Below are positions 51,095 to 58,935 of a stretch of DNA of 58,935 nt, one piece after another. The position numbers and the translations under genes are program-made. Source of the stretch: Pseudomonadota bacterium (lineage in GTDB: Bacteria; Pseudomonadota; Alphaproteobacteria; Rhizobiales; Rhizobiaceae); NCBI GenBank assembly GCA_023399465.1, contig JAEWPB010000062.1, positions 1-58,935 of the forward strand, written 5' to 3'. The notes beneath the pieces were generated by a model. The model ran no database searches, was not told the origin of the DNA, and saw only the letters and a program-made list of their open reading frames with translations. Every line of letters starts with the position of its first letter. Position 1 is the stretch's first letter.

Positions 51095-52294
51095 ATGGCC
51101 GAAACCAAGCCTCTCTATGAAACCTATGCCCGCACTCCCCTGCGCTTCGAGCGAGGAGAGGGCGTCTGGCTTTTCACGGAGAGCGGCGAGCGATATCTCG
51201 ACTTCGCGGCCGGTGTGGCGGTGAATGCGCTGGGTCATGCTCATCCGCATCTGGTTGCGGCCCTGAAGGCGCAGGCCGACAAGGTCTGGCACCTGTCGAA
51301 CCTCTATGACATTCCCGGTCAGGAAAGCCTTGGCAAGCGCCTGACGCAGGCGACCTTCGCCGACAAGGTGTTCTTCACCAATTCCGGTGCGGAAGCCCTG
51401 GAGTGCGCGATCAAGACGGCGCGTCGCTATCAGTACGCCAAGGGTAATCCGGAGCGTTTTCACATCATCACGTTCGAGGGCGCGTTCCACGGGCGCACGC
51501 TCGCGACCATTGCCGCTGGCGGTCAGGAAAAGTACCTGGAGGGCTTCGGGCCCAAGGCTGCGGGCTTTGACCAGGTGCCGTTCGGCGATCTCGGCGCCCT
51601 GAAGGCCGCCATCACCAGCGAAACCGCGGCAATCCTGATCGAGCCGGTGCAGGGCGAGGGCGGTATCCGCCCGGCGCCGGTCGAGTTCCTGCGGCAGCTG
51701 CGCGATATCTGCGACGAGAACGGTCTTCTTCTGGTGTTCGACGAGGTCCAGTGCGGGATCGGCCGTACCGGCAAGCTGTTCGCCCATGAATGGTCGGGCA
51801 TCACGCCTGATATCATGGCGGTCGCCAAGGGCATCGGCGGCGGTTTTCCGCTCGGCGCCTGCCTGGCTACGGCCGAGGCCGCGTCGGGCATGGTTGCCGG
51901 CACCCACGGTTCGACCTATGGCGGCAATCCGCTGGCAATGGCGGTCGGCAATGCCGTGCTCGATGTCGTGCTTGCCGATGGCTTCCTGGATCACGTCCGC
52001 GAAGTCGCGCTGGTTTTCCGCCAGGGATTGGCCTCGGTCGGCGATCGTTTCCCTGATATCATCGAGGAAATTCGCGGCGAGGGCCTGATGCTCGGCATCA
52101 AGGCGAAAATTCCCTCGGGTGAGTTGCTGAAGGCCATGCGCGACGAGCATCTTCTCGGCGTGCCCGCGGGCGACAATGTTATCCGCCTGCTGCCGCCGTT
52201 GACGACGACCGCCGAAGAGGCCCGCGAAGGAATTGCCCGCGTGGAACGTGCCGCCGAAAAGCTGCATGCCGGTTCCGATAAAAAGTCAGCGTGA
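51095..52294 (+). CDS. argD: acetylornithine aminotransferase
   Basis: A 399-residue PLP-dependent class III aminotransferase of arginine synthesis: ERYLDFAAGVAVNALGHAHP, FFTNSGAEALECAIKTAR, LIEPVQGEGGIRPA, the PLP-lysine region PDIMAVAKGIGGGFPLGACL and HGSTYGGNPLAMA. ArgD converts N-acetylglutamate semialdehyde to acetylornithine, and may double as succinyldiaminopimelate aminotransferase. GGAG lies 10 bases before the ATG. It forms an operon with argF, 17 bases downstream, and probably hslO. Confidence 0.94.
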   Translation: MAETKPLYETYARTPLRFERGEGVWLFTESGERYLDFAAGVAVNALGHAHPHLVAALKAQADKVWHLSNLYDIPGQESLGKRLTQATFADKVFFTNSGAEALECAIKTARRYQYAKGNPERFHIITFEGAFHGRTLATIAAGGQEKYLEGFGPKAAGFDQVPFGDLGALKAAITSETAAILIEPVQGEGGIRPAPVEFLRQLRDICDENGLLLVFDEVQCGIGRTGKLFAHEWSGITPDIMAVAKGIGGGFPLGACLATAEAASGMVAGTHGSTYGGNPLAMAVGNAVLDVVLADGFLDHVREVALVFRQGLASVGDRFPDIIEEIRGEGLMLGIKAKIPSGELLKAMRDEHLLGVPAGDNVIRLLPPLTTTAEEAREGIARVERAAEKLHAGSDKKSA

Positions 52295-52311
52295 TTTGAG
52301 AGATACGATAC

Positions 52312-53229
52312 ATGGCATCGCCTCAGCATTTTCTAGACCTTTCCAAAGTTTCCGCTCCGGAACTCCGCCGCATTCTCGATGACGCCCACGCACGCAAGGT
52401 CGCGACGAAGGCCGGCACCGCCGACAAGCCGCTCGCCGGCAAGGTGCTGGCGATGATCTTCGAGAAGCCGTCGACCCGGACCCGCGTTTCCTTCGATGTC
52501 GGAATGCGCCAGCTCGGCGGTGAGACCCTGTTCCTGTCGGGCACCGAGATGCAGCTCGGCCGCGCCGAGACGATCGGCGACACCGCCAAGGTACTGTCGC
52601 GCTACGTCGATGCGATCATGATCCGCACCACCGATCATAACCGCCTGCTGGAGCTTGCCGAGCACGCCACCGTGCCTGTTATCAACGGCCTCACTGACGA
52701 CACCCATCCGTGCCAGACCATGGCCGACATCCTGACGTTCGAGGAGCATCGCGGACCGGTCAAGGGGAAGACGATCGCCTGGACCGGTGACGGCAACAAC
52801 GTGCTGCACTCTCTGGTCGAAGGCGCCGCCCGTTTCGGCTATCGCATGAACATGGCGGTGCCTCTTGGATCGGAGCCGAAGGATACCTATCTGAACTGGG
52901 CTCGCAACGAGGGTGCCGACATCATGCTTTGCCACGATGCCGAACTCGCCGTAGCGGGTGCCGATTGCGTGGTGACCGATTGCTGGATCTCGATGAACCA
53001 GGAGCATCGCGCCCGCGGCCATAATGTTTTCCAGCCCTTCCAGGTCAACGCCGAGCTGATGGCTCAGGCGAACAAGGATGCGCTGTTCATGCACTGCCTC
53101 CCGGCGCATCGCGGCGAGGAGGTGACCGACGAAGTCATCGACGGACCGCAGTCCGTGGTGTTCGACGAGGCGGAGAACCGCTTGCATGCACAGAAGTCCG
53201 TTCTGGCTTGGTGCCTGGGCGCGATTTGA
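52312..53229 (+). CDS. argF: ornithine carbamoyltransferase
   Basis: A 305-residue trimeric enzyme making citrulline from ornithine and carbamoyl phosphate. The carbamoyl-phosphate site is FEKPSTRTRVSFDVG, with further contacts in HPCQTMADILT, and the ornithine-side HCLPAHRGEEVTDEVID loop with catalytic Cys. Length and motifs are standard for the anabolic form. It follows argD closely and precedes hslO by 37 bases. Confidence 0.96.
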   Translation: MASPQHFLDLSKVSAPELRRILDDAHARKVATKAGTADKPLAGKVLAMIFEKPSTRTRVSFDVGMRQLGGETLFLSGTEMQLGRAETIGDTAKVLSRYVDAIMIRTTDHNRLLELAEHATVPVINGLTDDTHPCQTMADILTFEEHRGPVKGKTIAWTGDGNNVLHSLVEGAARFGYRMNMAVPLGSEPKDTYLNWARNEGADIMLCHDAELAVAGADCVVTDCWISMNQEHRARGHNVFQPFQVNAELMAQANKDALFMHCLPAHRGEEVTDEVIDGPQSVVFDEAENRLHAQKSVLAWCLGAI

Positions 53230-53266
53230 TGCGGCGCTGAGGCGCCGCCGTAACGGAGCTTGATTG

Positions 53267-54256
53267 ATGGCAGATACCGCCGCAAGCCTTGGCGAATTCG
53301 ATTTCGCCGGGGATGACCACGTCGTACCGTTCCAGGTCGAAGGCCTCGATGTTCGCGGTCGCGCCGTGCAGCTCGGCCCGATCCTGGATGCGATCCTCGG
53401 ACGCCACGATTATCCGCAGCCGGTCGCCCGCCTTCTGGCGGAAGTGATCGTGCTGACGGTGTTGATCGGCACCTCGCTGAAGTTCGAGGGCAAGTTCACG
53501 GTCCAGACGAAGAGCGACGGTCCTGTCGATCTGCTGGTCGTGGATTTCTCGACTCCGGAGAATGTCCGCGGCTATGCCCGCTTCAACGAGGAGGCCGTCG
53601 CCGCCGCAATCGCTTCCGGCGAGACCGAGCCGCAGCAGTTGCTCGGCCAGGGCATCCTTGCCTTCACCATCGATCAGGGACGCTTCACTACCCCCTACCA
53701 GGGCATTGTCGCGCTTGACGGCGCGTCTCTCGAGGAGATCGCCGGGGTCTACTTCCGTCAGTCGGAACAGATCCCGACGCGTATCCGCCTTGGCGTCGCC
53801 GAACTCTACGACCGCGGCGAGGATGGCAAGGCCCGCCACCACTGGCGCGCCGGCGGGGTGCTGGCGCAGTTCCTGCCGGAGGCTCCCGAACGCATGCGCC
53901 AGGCCGATCTCCATGGCGGCGACGGCGACAATGGCTTCAACGCCCATGTCGAGGACGACGCCTGGATGGAAGCCCGGTCGCTGGTCGAGACTATCGACGC
54001 CGATGAACTCACGGATCCCCAGGTCGGCACCGAGAGGCTGCTCTACCGGCTGTTCCATGAACGCGGTGTCCGCGTCTACGAGGGGCAGGCGGTTCTCGAC
54101 CGCTGCAGGTGCTCGCGCGACAAGCTCAAGGGCGTTCTGCAGGGCTTCAGCGCCGAGGAAATCGCTGATTGCACCGAGGATGACGCTGTGAGCGTCACCT
54201 GCGAGTTCTGCTCGACCACCTATCGCTACGACCTGGCGGAACTGGAAGGCGCCTGA
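53267..54256 (+). CDS. hslO: Hsp33-like redox-activated chaperone
   Basis: A 329-residue Hsp33 protein. The N-terminal domain begins with FAGDDHVVPFQVEGLDVRGR; the C-terminal redox switch has the zinc cysteines as CRC (in DRCRCSRDK) and CEFC (in VTCEFCSTTY), so all four are present (CxC plus CxxC). Hsp33 is inactive when reduced and zinc-bound, and becomes a holdase on oxidation. ATG at 53267 has GGAG 8 bases upstream. The argDF-hslO order is common in Rhizobiales. Confidence 0.95.
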   Translation: MADTAASLGEFDFAGDDHVVPFQVEGLDVRGRAVQLGPILDAILGRHDYPQPVARLLAEVIVLTVLIGTSLKFEGKFTVQTKSDGPVDLLVVDFSTPENVRGYARFNEEAVAAAIASGETEPQQLLGQGILAFTIDQGRFTTPYQGIVALDGASLEEIAGVYFRQSEQIPTRIRLGVAELYDRGEDGKARHHWRAGGVLAQFLPEAPERMRQADLHGGDGDNGFNAHVEDDAWMEARSLVETIDADELTDPQVGTERLLYRLFHERGVRVYEGQAVLDRCRCSRDKLKGVLQGFSAEEIADCTEDDAVSVTCEFCSTTYRYDLAELEGA

Positions 54257-54288
54257 GCGCGCCTTCATCCGGCTTCGGGGCGGGAAGA

Positions 54289-54681
54289 TCAGTTGAGTGT
54301 GCGGTGGAGACCCGGAGAATCCAGCGAGAAGGCGGGAATGTCGACCTCGAAGGTCTCGCCTTCATCGGATTCCATCTGATAGCGCCCGAACATCATGCCG
54401 GAAGGCGTATCCAGCGGGCAGCCCGATGAATATTCATAGGTATCGCCCGGGTTGAGATGCGGCTGTTCGCCGACCACGCCCGGTCCGACGACCTCGTCGA
54501 CCTGGCCGTTCTGGTCTGTGATATGCCAGTAACGGTTTATCAGGCGCACCGGGATCGACGAATGGTTGGCGATGACGATCCGGTATCCCCAGACATAGCG
54601 ATTGTCCTCCGGGTCGGATTGCTCCTCCAGATAGTATGGCTCGACCGTCACCTCGATATTTCGTGTAAGGGCGCGATACAT
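54289..54681 (-). CDS. apaG: ApaG domain protein
   Basis: A 130-residue ApaG (Co2+/Mg2+ efflux-associated) protein with the fibronectin-type fold: NIEVTVEPYYLEEQSDPEDN, YRIVIANHSSIPVRLINRYW, and the conserved VVGEQPHLNPGDTYEYSSGC then PLDTPSGMMFGRYQM. Its biochemical role is not settled; the domain binds pyrophosphate-like ligands in some relatives. The start at 54681 matches the family N-terminus MYRALTRNIEV. It converges with hslO and lies downstream of metZ on the same strand, 193 bases away. Confidence 0.94.
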   Translation of the reverse strand: MYRALTRNIEVTVEPYYLEEQSDPEDNRYVWGYRIVIANHSSIPVRLINRYWHITDQNGQVDEVVGPGVVGEQPHLNPGDTYEYSSGCPLDTPSGMMFGRYQMESDEGETFEVDIPAFSLDSPGLHRTLN

Positions 54682-54874
54682 GCAGACAATTCCACCGCTG
54701 TTTGCATCCGATATCCTATAGGTTAGGGCAATCGTCAAGAAACGAGAGGCTTTAGGTAGGTCTTTACCCGCTGATTTCGAGGGGGAATGCCCCGATAGGA
54801 CGGCGGACCGAAGAACGGCGCATGAAGCGCGACCCGCCCGGATGCGAGGCTCCGGACGGGTCGAAGATGTCAAT

Positions 54875-56059
54875 TCAGGCCGAAACCTTCAGGATCGCCT
54901 GGGCGAAGTCTTCGAGCAGGTCGTCGGTATCCTCAATGCCGGCGGAAAGCCGCAGGGTGCCGGCGGAGATGCCGAGTTCGGCGCGGGCCTCGTCGGTCAG
55001 GTTCTTGTGGGTGGTCGTGCCCGGATGGGTGATCAGGCTCTTGGCGTCGCCGAGATTGTTCGAGATCTTCACGACCCGCAGCGCGTTCTGCAGCGCGAAT
55101 GCAGCTTCCTTGCCGCCCTTCATCTCGATGCAGACGAGGGTCGATCCGCCGCTCATCTGCTTGGCGATCAGATCAGCCTGCGGGTGGTCCTTGCGGCCCG
55201 GGTAGATGACGCGGGCGACCTGTTTCTGCTCGGCCAGGAAATCGGCGATGCGTGCGGCGTTCTGGGTCTGCTGCTTGACGCGCAGCGGCAGTGTCTCGAT
55301 CCCCTTCAGCAGCGTCCAGGCGTTGAACGGCGACATCGCCGGGCCGGTGTGGCGGAAATAGTCCTGGAAGCTCTCTTCGATCCACTTCTTGTCGGAAAGA
55401 ACGACCCCGCCGAGGCAGCGGCCCTGGCCGTCGATATGCTTGGTGGCCGAATAGACGACGACATGGGCGCCGAGTTCGAGCGGCTTCTGGAAGAGGGGCG
55501 TCGCAAAGACGTTGTCGACGACGACCTTGGCGCCGATCTGGTTGGCGAGCCTGGCAACGCCGGCAATGTCGATTACTTCGAGCGTCGGATTGGTCGGGCT
55601 CTCCATGAAGAACAACCTGGTGTTCGGGCGGATCGCCTTTTCCCAGTTGGCGAGATCGCGGCCGTCGACCAGGGTGCACTCGATGCCGTATTTCGGCGCG
55701 AGCGTCTCGACAACCCAGCGGCAGGAGCCGAACAGCGCACGGGCTGCGACGATATGGTCGCCGGCCTTGAGTTGGCAGAGGATGGCGGCTGAGACGGCGG
55801 CCATGCCGGAGGCGGTGGCGCGAGCTTCCTCGGCACCTTCCAGCATGCACATGCGCTTTTCGAACATGTCGTTGGTCGGGCTGCCGTAACGTGCGTAGAT
55901 GAAGCCCTCGGTCTCGCCCTTGAAGCGGGCTTCGGCCGCTTCCGCAGTTTCATACACGAAGCCCTGCGTCAGGTAGATCGCTTCCGAGGTTTCGCCATGC
56001 TGCGAACGCTGCGTTCCGCCGTGGACGAGTTGGGTTGCCGGGCGCCAAGTGTTGCTCAT
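54875..56059 (-). CDS. metZ: O-succinylhomoserine sulfhydrylase
   Basis: A 394-residue PLP enzyme of the Cys/Met metabolism family, making homocysteine directly from O-succinylhomoserine and sulfide. Motifs are GFIYARYGSPTNDMFEKRMC, TASGMAAVSAAIL, VVDNVFATPLFQKPLELGA and the PLP-lysine SATKHIDGQGRCLGGVVL. The MetZ assignment, rather than MetB or MetY, rests on the Rhizobiales context and the SAM-II riboswitch in its leader. Start at 56059 has GGTGATTGGC upstream, a weak ribosome-binding site. A hairpin near 54831-54862 may follow the gene, without a T-tract. Confidence 0.93.
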   Translation of the reverse strand: MSNTWRPATQLVHGGTQRSQHGETSEAIYLTQGFVYETAEAAEARFKGETEGFIYARYGSPTNDMFEKRMCMLEGAEEARATASGMAAVSAAILCQLKAGDHIVAARALFGSCRWVVETLAPKYGIECTLVDGRDLANWEKAIRPNTRLFFMESPTNPTLEVIDIAGVARLANQIGAKVVVDNVFATPLFQKPLELGAHVVVYSATKHIDGQGRCLGGVVLSDKKWIEESFQDYFRHTGPAMSPFNAWTLLKGIETLPLRVKQQTQNAARIADFLAEQKQVARVIYPGRKDHPQADLIAKQMSGGSTLVCIEMKGGKEAAFALQNALRVVKISNNLGDAKSLITHPGTTTHKNLTDEARAELGISAGTLRLSAGIEDTDDLLEDFAQAILKVSA

Positions 56060-56082
56060 GCCAATCACCACTTTCCATAAAC

Positions 56083-56174
56083 AAAAAAACCGGCCGCAAA
56101 AGCTGACCGGTTCGTACCCGGTCATTTTAGCCACTTATTTAACGTGGCTGCAAGCCGACCGGCCAAATCACCAC
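56083..56174 (-). ncRNA. SAM-II riboswitch with expression platform
   Basis: In the metZ leader. The aptamer (56174 down to 56117) reads GTGATTTGGCCGGTCGGCTT, then GCAGCCACGTTAAATAAG and TGGCTAAAATGACCGGG. This has the SAM-II landmarks: P1 arms CCGGTC/GACCGG, hairpin P2a around GCCAC/GTGGC and the A-rich pseudoknot strand GCTAAAA. Downstream, GACCGG can instead pair with CCGGTC after loop GTACGAA, and ACCGG can pair with CCGGT followed by seven T residues (to 56083). SAM binding would free the terminator and shut off metZ. Confidence 0.93.
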
Positions 56175-56316
56175 GGGATAAGGCTGCCATACTGCCGTTC
56201 CCGGCTTGCGTCAATGCCTTGAGTTTGGTTTTGTCGCCCTCTTATACGAAGGATCACCTGATCCCGGCCAAGGCCAAGGATCCGGCCTCCTCGGCATCAG
56301 GAAGTGGATGGGGCAC

Positions 56317-57405
56317 ATGGCTCGCGAAACAGGAATTTTGACAGACCGGGCGATCTCGGCGCTTTTCGACGCCGGCAGATTGCGGTCCGAACTGCCGCTG
56401 GATAGCGATCAGATCCAGCCGGCGAGCCTCGACCTGCGCCTTGGCTCCCACGCCTTCCGCGTCCGCGCCAGCTTCATGCCGGGGCCGGCCAATCTGGTGG
56501 CCGACAAGCTCGATCGGTTGAAGCTGCATGTGGTCGACCTTTCGGAAGGCGCGGTGCTGGAAACCGGTTGCGTCTACATCGTCCCGCTGCTCGAAAGCGT
56601 GAACCTGCCGGACAACATGTCGGCTTCCGCCAATCCGAAGAGTTCGACCGGCCGCCTCGACATCTTCACCCGCGTCATCACCGATCGCGCCCAGGAGTTC
56701 GACAAGATCCCGGCGGGTTATTCCGGTCCGCTCTATCTCGAAATCAGCCCGCGGACTTTCCCGATCGTCGTGCGGCGCGGTTCGCGGCTGTCGCAGATCC
56801 GCTTCCGTATCGGCCACGCGGTGCTGAGCGAACCGGAACTGCTGGCGCTGCACGAGCGCGAGACGCTGGTCGCCAGCGCCAAGCCGAACATCACCGGCGG
56901 CGGTATCGCGCTGTCGATCGATCTTCGCGGCGACGGCAAGGGGCTGATCGGCTATCGCGGCAAGCATCATACCGCGGTCGTCGACGTCGATCGCAAGGGC
57001 GCCCATGACGTCGTCGATTTCTGGGAGCCGCTTTACAGTCATGGCCGGGACGAACTGATCCTCGACCCGGACGAGTTCTATATCCTGGTCTCGAACGAGG
57101 CCGTTCACGTCCCGCCGCTCTATGCCGCGGAGATGACGCCCTTCGATCCGCTCGTCGGCGAATTCCGCGTGCATTATGCCGGCTTCTTCGATCCCGGCTT
57201 CGGGCATAGCGAAGCGGGTGGCGCGGGCAGCCGCGCGGTGCTCGAGGTCCGCAGCCACGAGGTTCCGTTCATTCTCGAACACGACCAGATCGTCGGGCGG
57301 CTCGTCTACGAACACATGCAGGAGCGTCCGGCCGGCCTCTACGGTACCGGGCTCGGCTCGAACTATCAGGCGCAGGGGCTGAAGCTCTCCAAGCATTTTC
57401 GCTAG
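56317..57405 (+). CDS. dcd: 2'-deoxycytidine 5'-triphosphate deaminase (double-length Dcd)
   Basis: A 362-residue Dcd-family protein, about twice the length of Escherichia coli Dcd (193). The N-terminal half has PASLDLRLGSHAFRVRA, the active-site-like NPKSSTGRLDIFTRVITD and PAGYSGPLYLEISP then FPIVVRRGSRLSQIRF. The C-terminal half repeats the fold: HYAGFFDPGFG, AVLEVRSHEVPFIL and DQIVGRLVYEHM. This doubled form is usual in Rhizobiales. It deaminates dCTP to dUTP for thymidylate synthesis. I chose ATG 56317; ATG 56308 is also in frame. It is divergent from metZ. Confidence 0.88.
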   Translation: MARETGILTDRAISALFDAGRLRSELPLDSDQIQPASLDLRLGSHAFRVRASFMPGPANLVADKLDRLKLHVVDLSEGAVLETGCVYIVPLLESVNLPDNMSASANPKSSTGRLDIFTRVITDRAQEFDKIPAGYSGPLYLEISPRTFPIVVRRGSRLSQIRFRIGHAVLSEPELLALHERETLVASAKPNITGGGIALSIDLRGDGKGLIGYRGKHHTAVVDVDRKGAHDVVDFWEPLYSHGRDELILDPDEFYILVSNEAVHVPPLYAAEMTPFDPLVGEFRVHYAGFFDPGFGHSEAGGAGSRAVLEVRSHEVPFILEHDQIVGRLVYEHMQERPAGLYGTGLGSNYQAQGLKLSKHFR

Positions 57406-57449
57406 AGAGTAGTCCTCGACACGCTTCCCGCTTTGGCGAAGGGGCGGCG

Positions 57450-58259
57450 CTAGACGCCGGCCCGATCCATCGCAGACGTCCTTTCCGCCCTCAGGCTGGC
57501 CACTTCCTGGCGCAGGGCGCGGATTTCAGCGAGCATCTCCTGCTGATCGCTGGCAGCGGCCGCCTTGTCGGTCTTCTCCTTGACCTCGTGTTCGCTCTCC
57601 ATCGCCGCCACGATGATACCGATGAACAGGTTCAGCACGGTGAAGGATGTCGCAAGGATGAAGGGCAGGAAGAACATCCATGCATGCGGATGCAGTTCCA
57701 TGACCGGCCGCACCACTTCCATGGCCCAGCCTTCCAGCGTCATGACCTGGAACAGCGTAAAGGCCGAGCGGGCGATGTCGCCGAAAAGTACCGGAAAGGC
57801 GTCGCCGTAGAGCTTGGTCGACATGACCGAGAACACGTAGAAGACCAGGCAGAGCAGCAGGAAGATCGAGCCCATGCCGGGCAAGGCGGCAAACAGCCCG
57901 CCGACCACGCGACGCATGGAAGGCACGAAGGAAATCAGCCTGAGCACGCGAAGCACGCGCAGCGCGCGCAGGACCGAGAGGCTGCCGCTGCTCGGAACAA
58001 GCGAGACGCCGATGATCACGAGGTCGAAGATCCGCCACGGATCGCGGAAGAAGCCGGTACGATAGACGAGCACGCGACCCAGAAGTTCGGCGACGAAGAT
58101 CGCCAGGAGCAGCCTGTCGATGACGTGCAGCAGTATGCCGTACTGCTCGGCAACCGAGGGGATGGTCTCCAGTCCGAGCGTGATGGCGTTGATGACGATG
58201 AGTGTGGTGATGAAACTCTCGAACCGGTGGGATTCGATCAGGCGACGAAACACTTCCAT
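57450..58259 (-). CDS. voltage-gated cation channel of the NaChBac/BacNav type
   Basis: A 269-residue single-domain six-helix channel that would assemble as a tetramer. S1 is FESFITTLIVINAITLGLE. S4 carries Arg98, Arg101, Arg104 and Arg107 at every third position (SVLRALRVLRVLRL). S5, pore helix and S6 follow. The selectivity filter is TLEGWAM at 174-180 (FQVMTLEGWAME). The C-terminus is a predicted coiled coil (EHEVKEKTDKAAAASDQQEM then LAEIRALRQEVASLRAER). Length is close to NaChBac (274). Gly177 replaces the Ser of sodium channels (TLESW), a difference linked to calcium preference in CavMr. ATG 58259 is used; a TTG at 58268 is in frame. Confidence 0.9.
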   Translation of the reverse strand: MEVFRRLIESHRFESFITTLIVINAITLGLETIPSVAEQYGILLHVIDRLLLAIFVAELLGRVLVYRTGFFRDPWRIFDLVIIGVSLVPSSGSLSVLRALRVLRVLRLISFVPSMRRVVGGLFAALPGMGSIFLLLCLVFYVFSVMSTKLYGDAFPVLFGDIARSAFTLFQVMTLEGWAMEVVRPVMELHPHAWMFFLPFILATSFTVLNLFIGIIVAAMESEHEVKEKTDKAAAASDQQEMLAEIRALRQEVASLRAERTSAMDRAGV

Positions 58260-58515
58260 CTGGGGCAACCTATGAAATTCACCATGTGAAAAGACGTTGT
58301 TTAAAATCCGGCGCCGCGACGACGGCGGGCGGTCTGCTCTTAGCGCAAGCGACGGCGAACGAAAATCGGTGAGCAGCGTCGATTTCGGGCTTTTTTTGGT
58401 GCTTAGGCCAGCGTGCTGGCGGGCCAGAGAAGCCGCTCACTGGACCCTCGCGGGGTGCGACCCGCCAATGATTGTCTTGACAGGCGCCGGGATCTGTTGG
58501 ATGTGTGCGTCCGAT

Positions 58516-58589
58516 GCGGGTGTAGCTCAATGGTAGAGCAGCAGCTTCCCAAGCTGAATACGAGGGTTCGATTCCCTTCACCCGCTCCA
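58516..58589 (+). tRNA. tRNA-Gly (CCC)
   Basis: A 74-base tRNA with encoded CCA. The acceptor stem is GCGGGTG / CACCCGC, the D-arm is GCTCAATGGTAGAGC, the anticodon loop TTCCCAA gives anticodon CCC (reads GGG), and the T-loop is GTTCGATTC. It closely resembles other bacterial CCC glycine tRNAs. Confidence 0.93.
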
Positions 58590-58935
58590 TAAAAACCAAA
58601 GACTTACAAGAAACGCCGTTTCACTGTTGCACTGGCGTTGTGCAGCGGCTGCTTTTGTGATCTTCAGTCCGTTGCCTTATTGTGGCCGTGGGCAGCGAGA
58701 TTGCCGGCCATTTGATCGAGCCGATCGCCGCAGGTGATGAAGCTGCGGCGCAAGTTTTGGCCGTGATCTGCTCCTGAAGCTGCCGGTTGCGGTTGGCATG
58801 GTGCCGGTAGGCGACGGGCTTCTGGCTTGAGCTTAGCCAGTCCGCAGCCTTCGGTGTCGTCGCGGTTCTGGCCTATCTCGGGCCACGTGGCTCGACAGTC
58901 TTTCTTTCGGGATGGCTTGATGGGCGAGGAACAGG
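58590..58935. other. sequence after tRNA-Gly, no gene recognised
   Basis: About 346 bases to the window edge. Short open stretches exist on the plus strand, for example a frame reading VAVGSEIAGHLIEPIAAGDE from about 58682, but none has a ribosome-binding site or known family. It could be the start of a gene or island beyond the edge, or degenerate DNA. Confidence 0.4.

Noticed and set aside
54831..54862. Hairpin GACCCG...CGGGTC after metZ as a terminator
   Set aside because: The stem is interrupted and no T-run follows on the minus strand, so it is mentioned only in the metZ entry.

Overview
The window looks like a chromosomal backbone segment of an alphaproteobacterium, most likely a member of the Rhizobiaceae (Sinorhizobium/Ensifer, Shinella, Rhizobium group). 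The evidence is high GC content, the order frcR/frcBCAK - pyrC - pyrE - frk - pgi - fadD, the block ppk2/phoR-pstSCAB-phoU-phoB, a GcrA cell-cycle regulator, an alphaproteobacterial SAM-II riboswitch before metZ, and a double-length Dcd. No insertion sequence, prophage or CRISPR array was seen. Species cannot be fixed from the sequence alone.

Layout. 1-3.1 kb: edge-truncated DUF488 gene, a methyltransferase, an Fsr-like MFS exporter and a small YegP-type protein. 3.1-9.6 kb (minus strand): complete cydDCABX operon for cytochrome bd oxidase and its assembly transporter. 9.6-16.1 kb: an FNR-type box, a succinate/acetyl-CoA transferase, a lipoprotein hydrolase, a Sel1-repeat protein and a CHASE2 class III cyclase. 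16.4-21.6 kb: ROK repressor and fructose ABC importer with kinase. 21.7-27.5 kb: pyrC between two DUF805 paralogues, a tauABC-like importer, then pyrE. 27.6-32 kb: frk, pgi and fadD. 32.4-37.6 kb: flavin reductase, TrmO-like protein, modABC and a GlxA-type regulator. 37.8-42.2 kb: hypotheticals, tRNA-Thr, a nitronate monooxygenase-like gene and ppk2. 42.4-50.1 kb: phoR-pstSCAB-phoU-phoB with a triple Pho box. 50.1-58.9 kb: gcrA, argD-argF-hslO, apaG, metZ with riboswitch, dcd, a voltage-gated cation channel and tRNA-Gly.

How the genes fit together. Fructose enters through FrcBCA, is phosphorylated (Frk, perhaps FrcK) and isomerised by Pgi. Phosphate is sensed and imported by PhoR/PhoB and PstSCAB/PhoU, with a polyphosphate kinase divergent from phoR. 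Cytochrome bd and the CoA-transferase flank one FNR-type site and may form a low-oxygen module. Molybdate uptake lies beside a TrmO-like gene and a candidate ModE-type site.

Most interesting signals: a cluster of four GANTC (CcrM) sites within 37 bp upstream of gcrA; a bacterial voltage-gated channel whose selectivity filter reads TLEGWAM, with Gly in the position linked to calcium selectivity; a SAM-II riboswitch with a readable terminator/antiterminator switch; and several uncharacterised palindromes upstream of fadD, the flavin reductase gene and the nitronate monooxygenase gene. I did not find a clearly new multi-gene system; most of the window is conserved housekeeping DNA.
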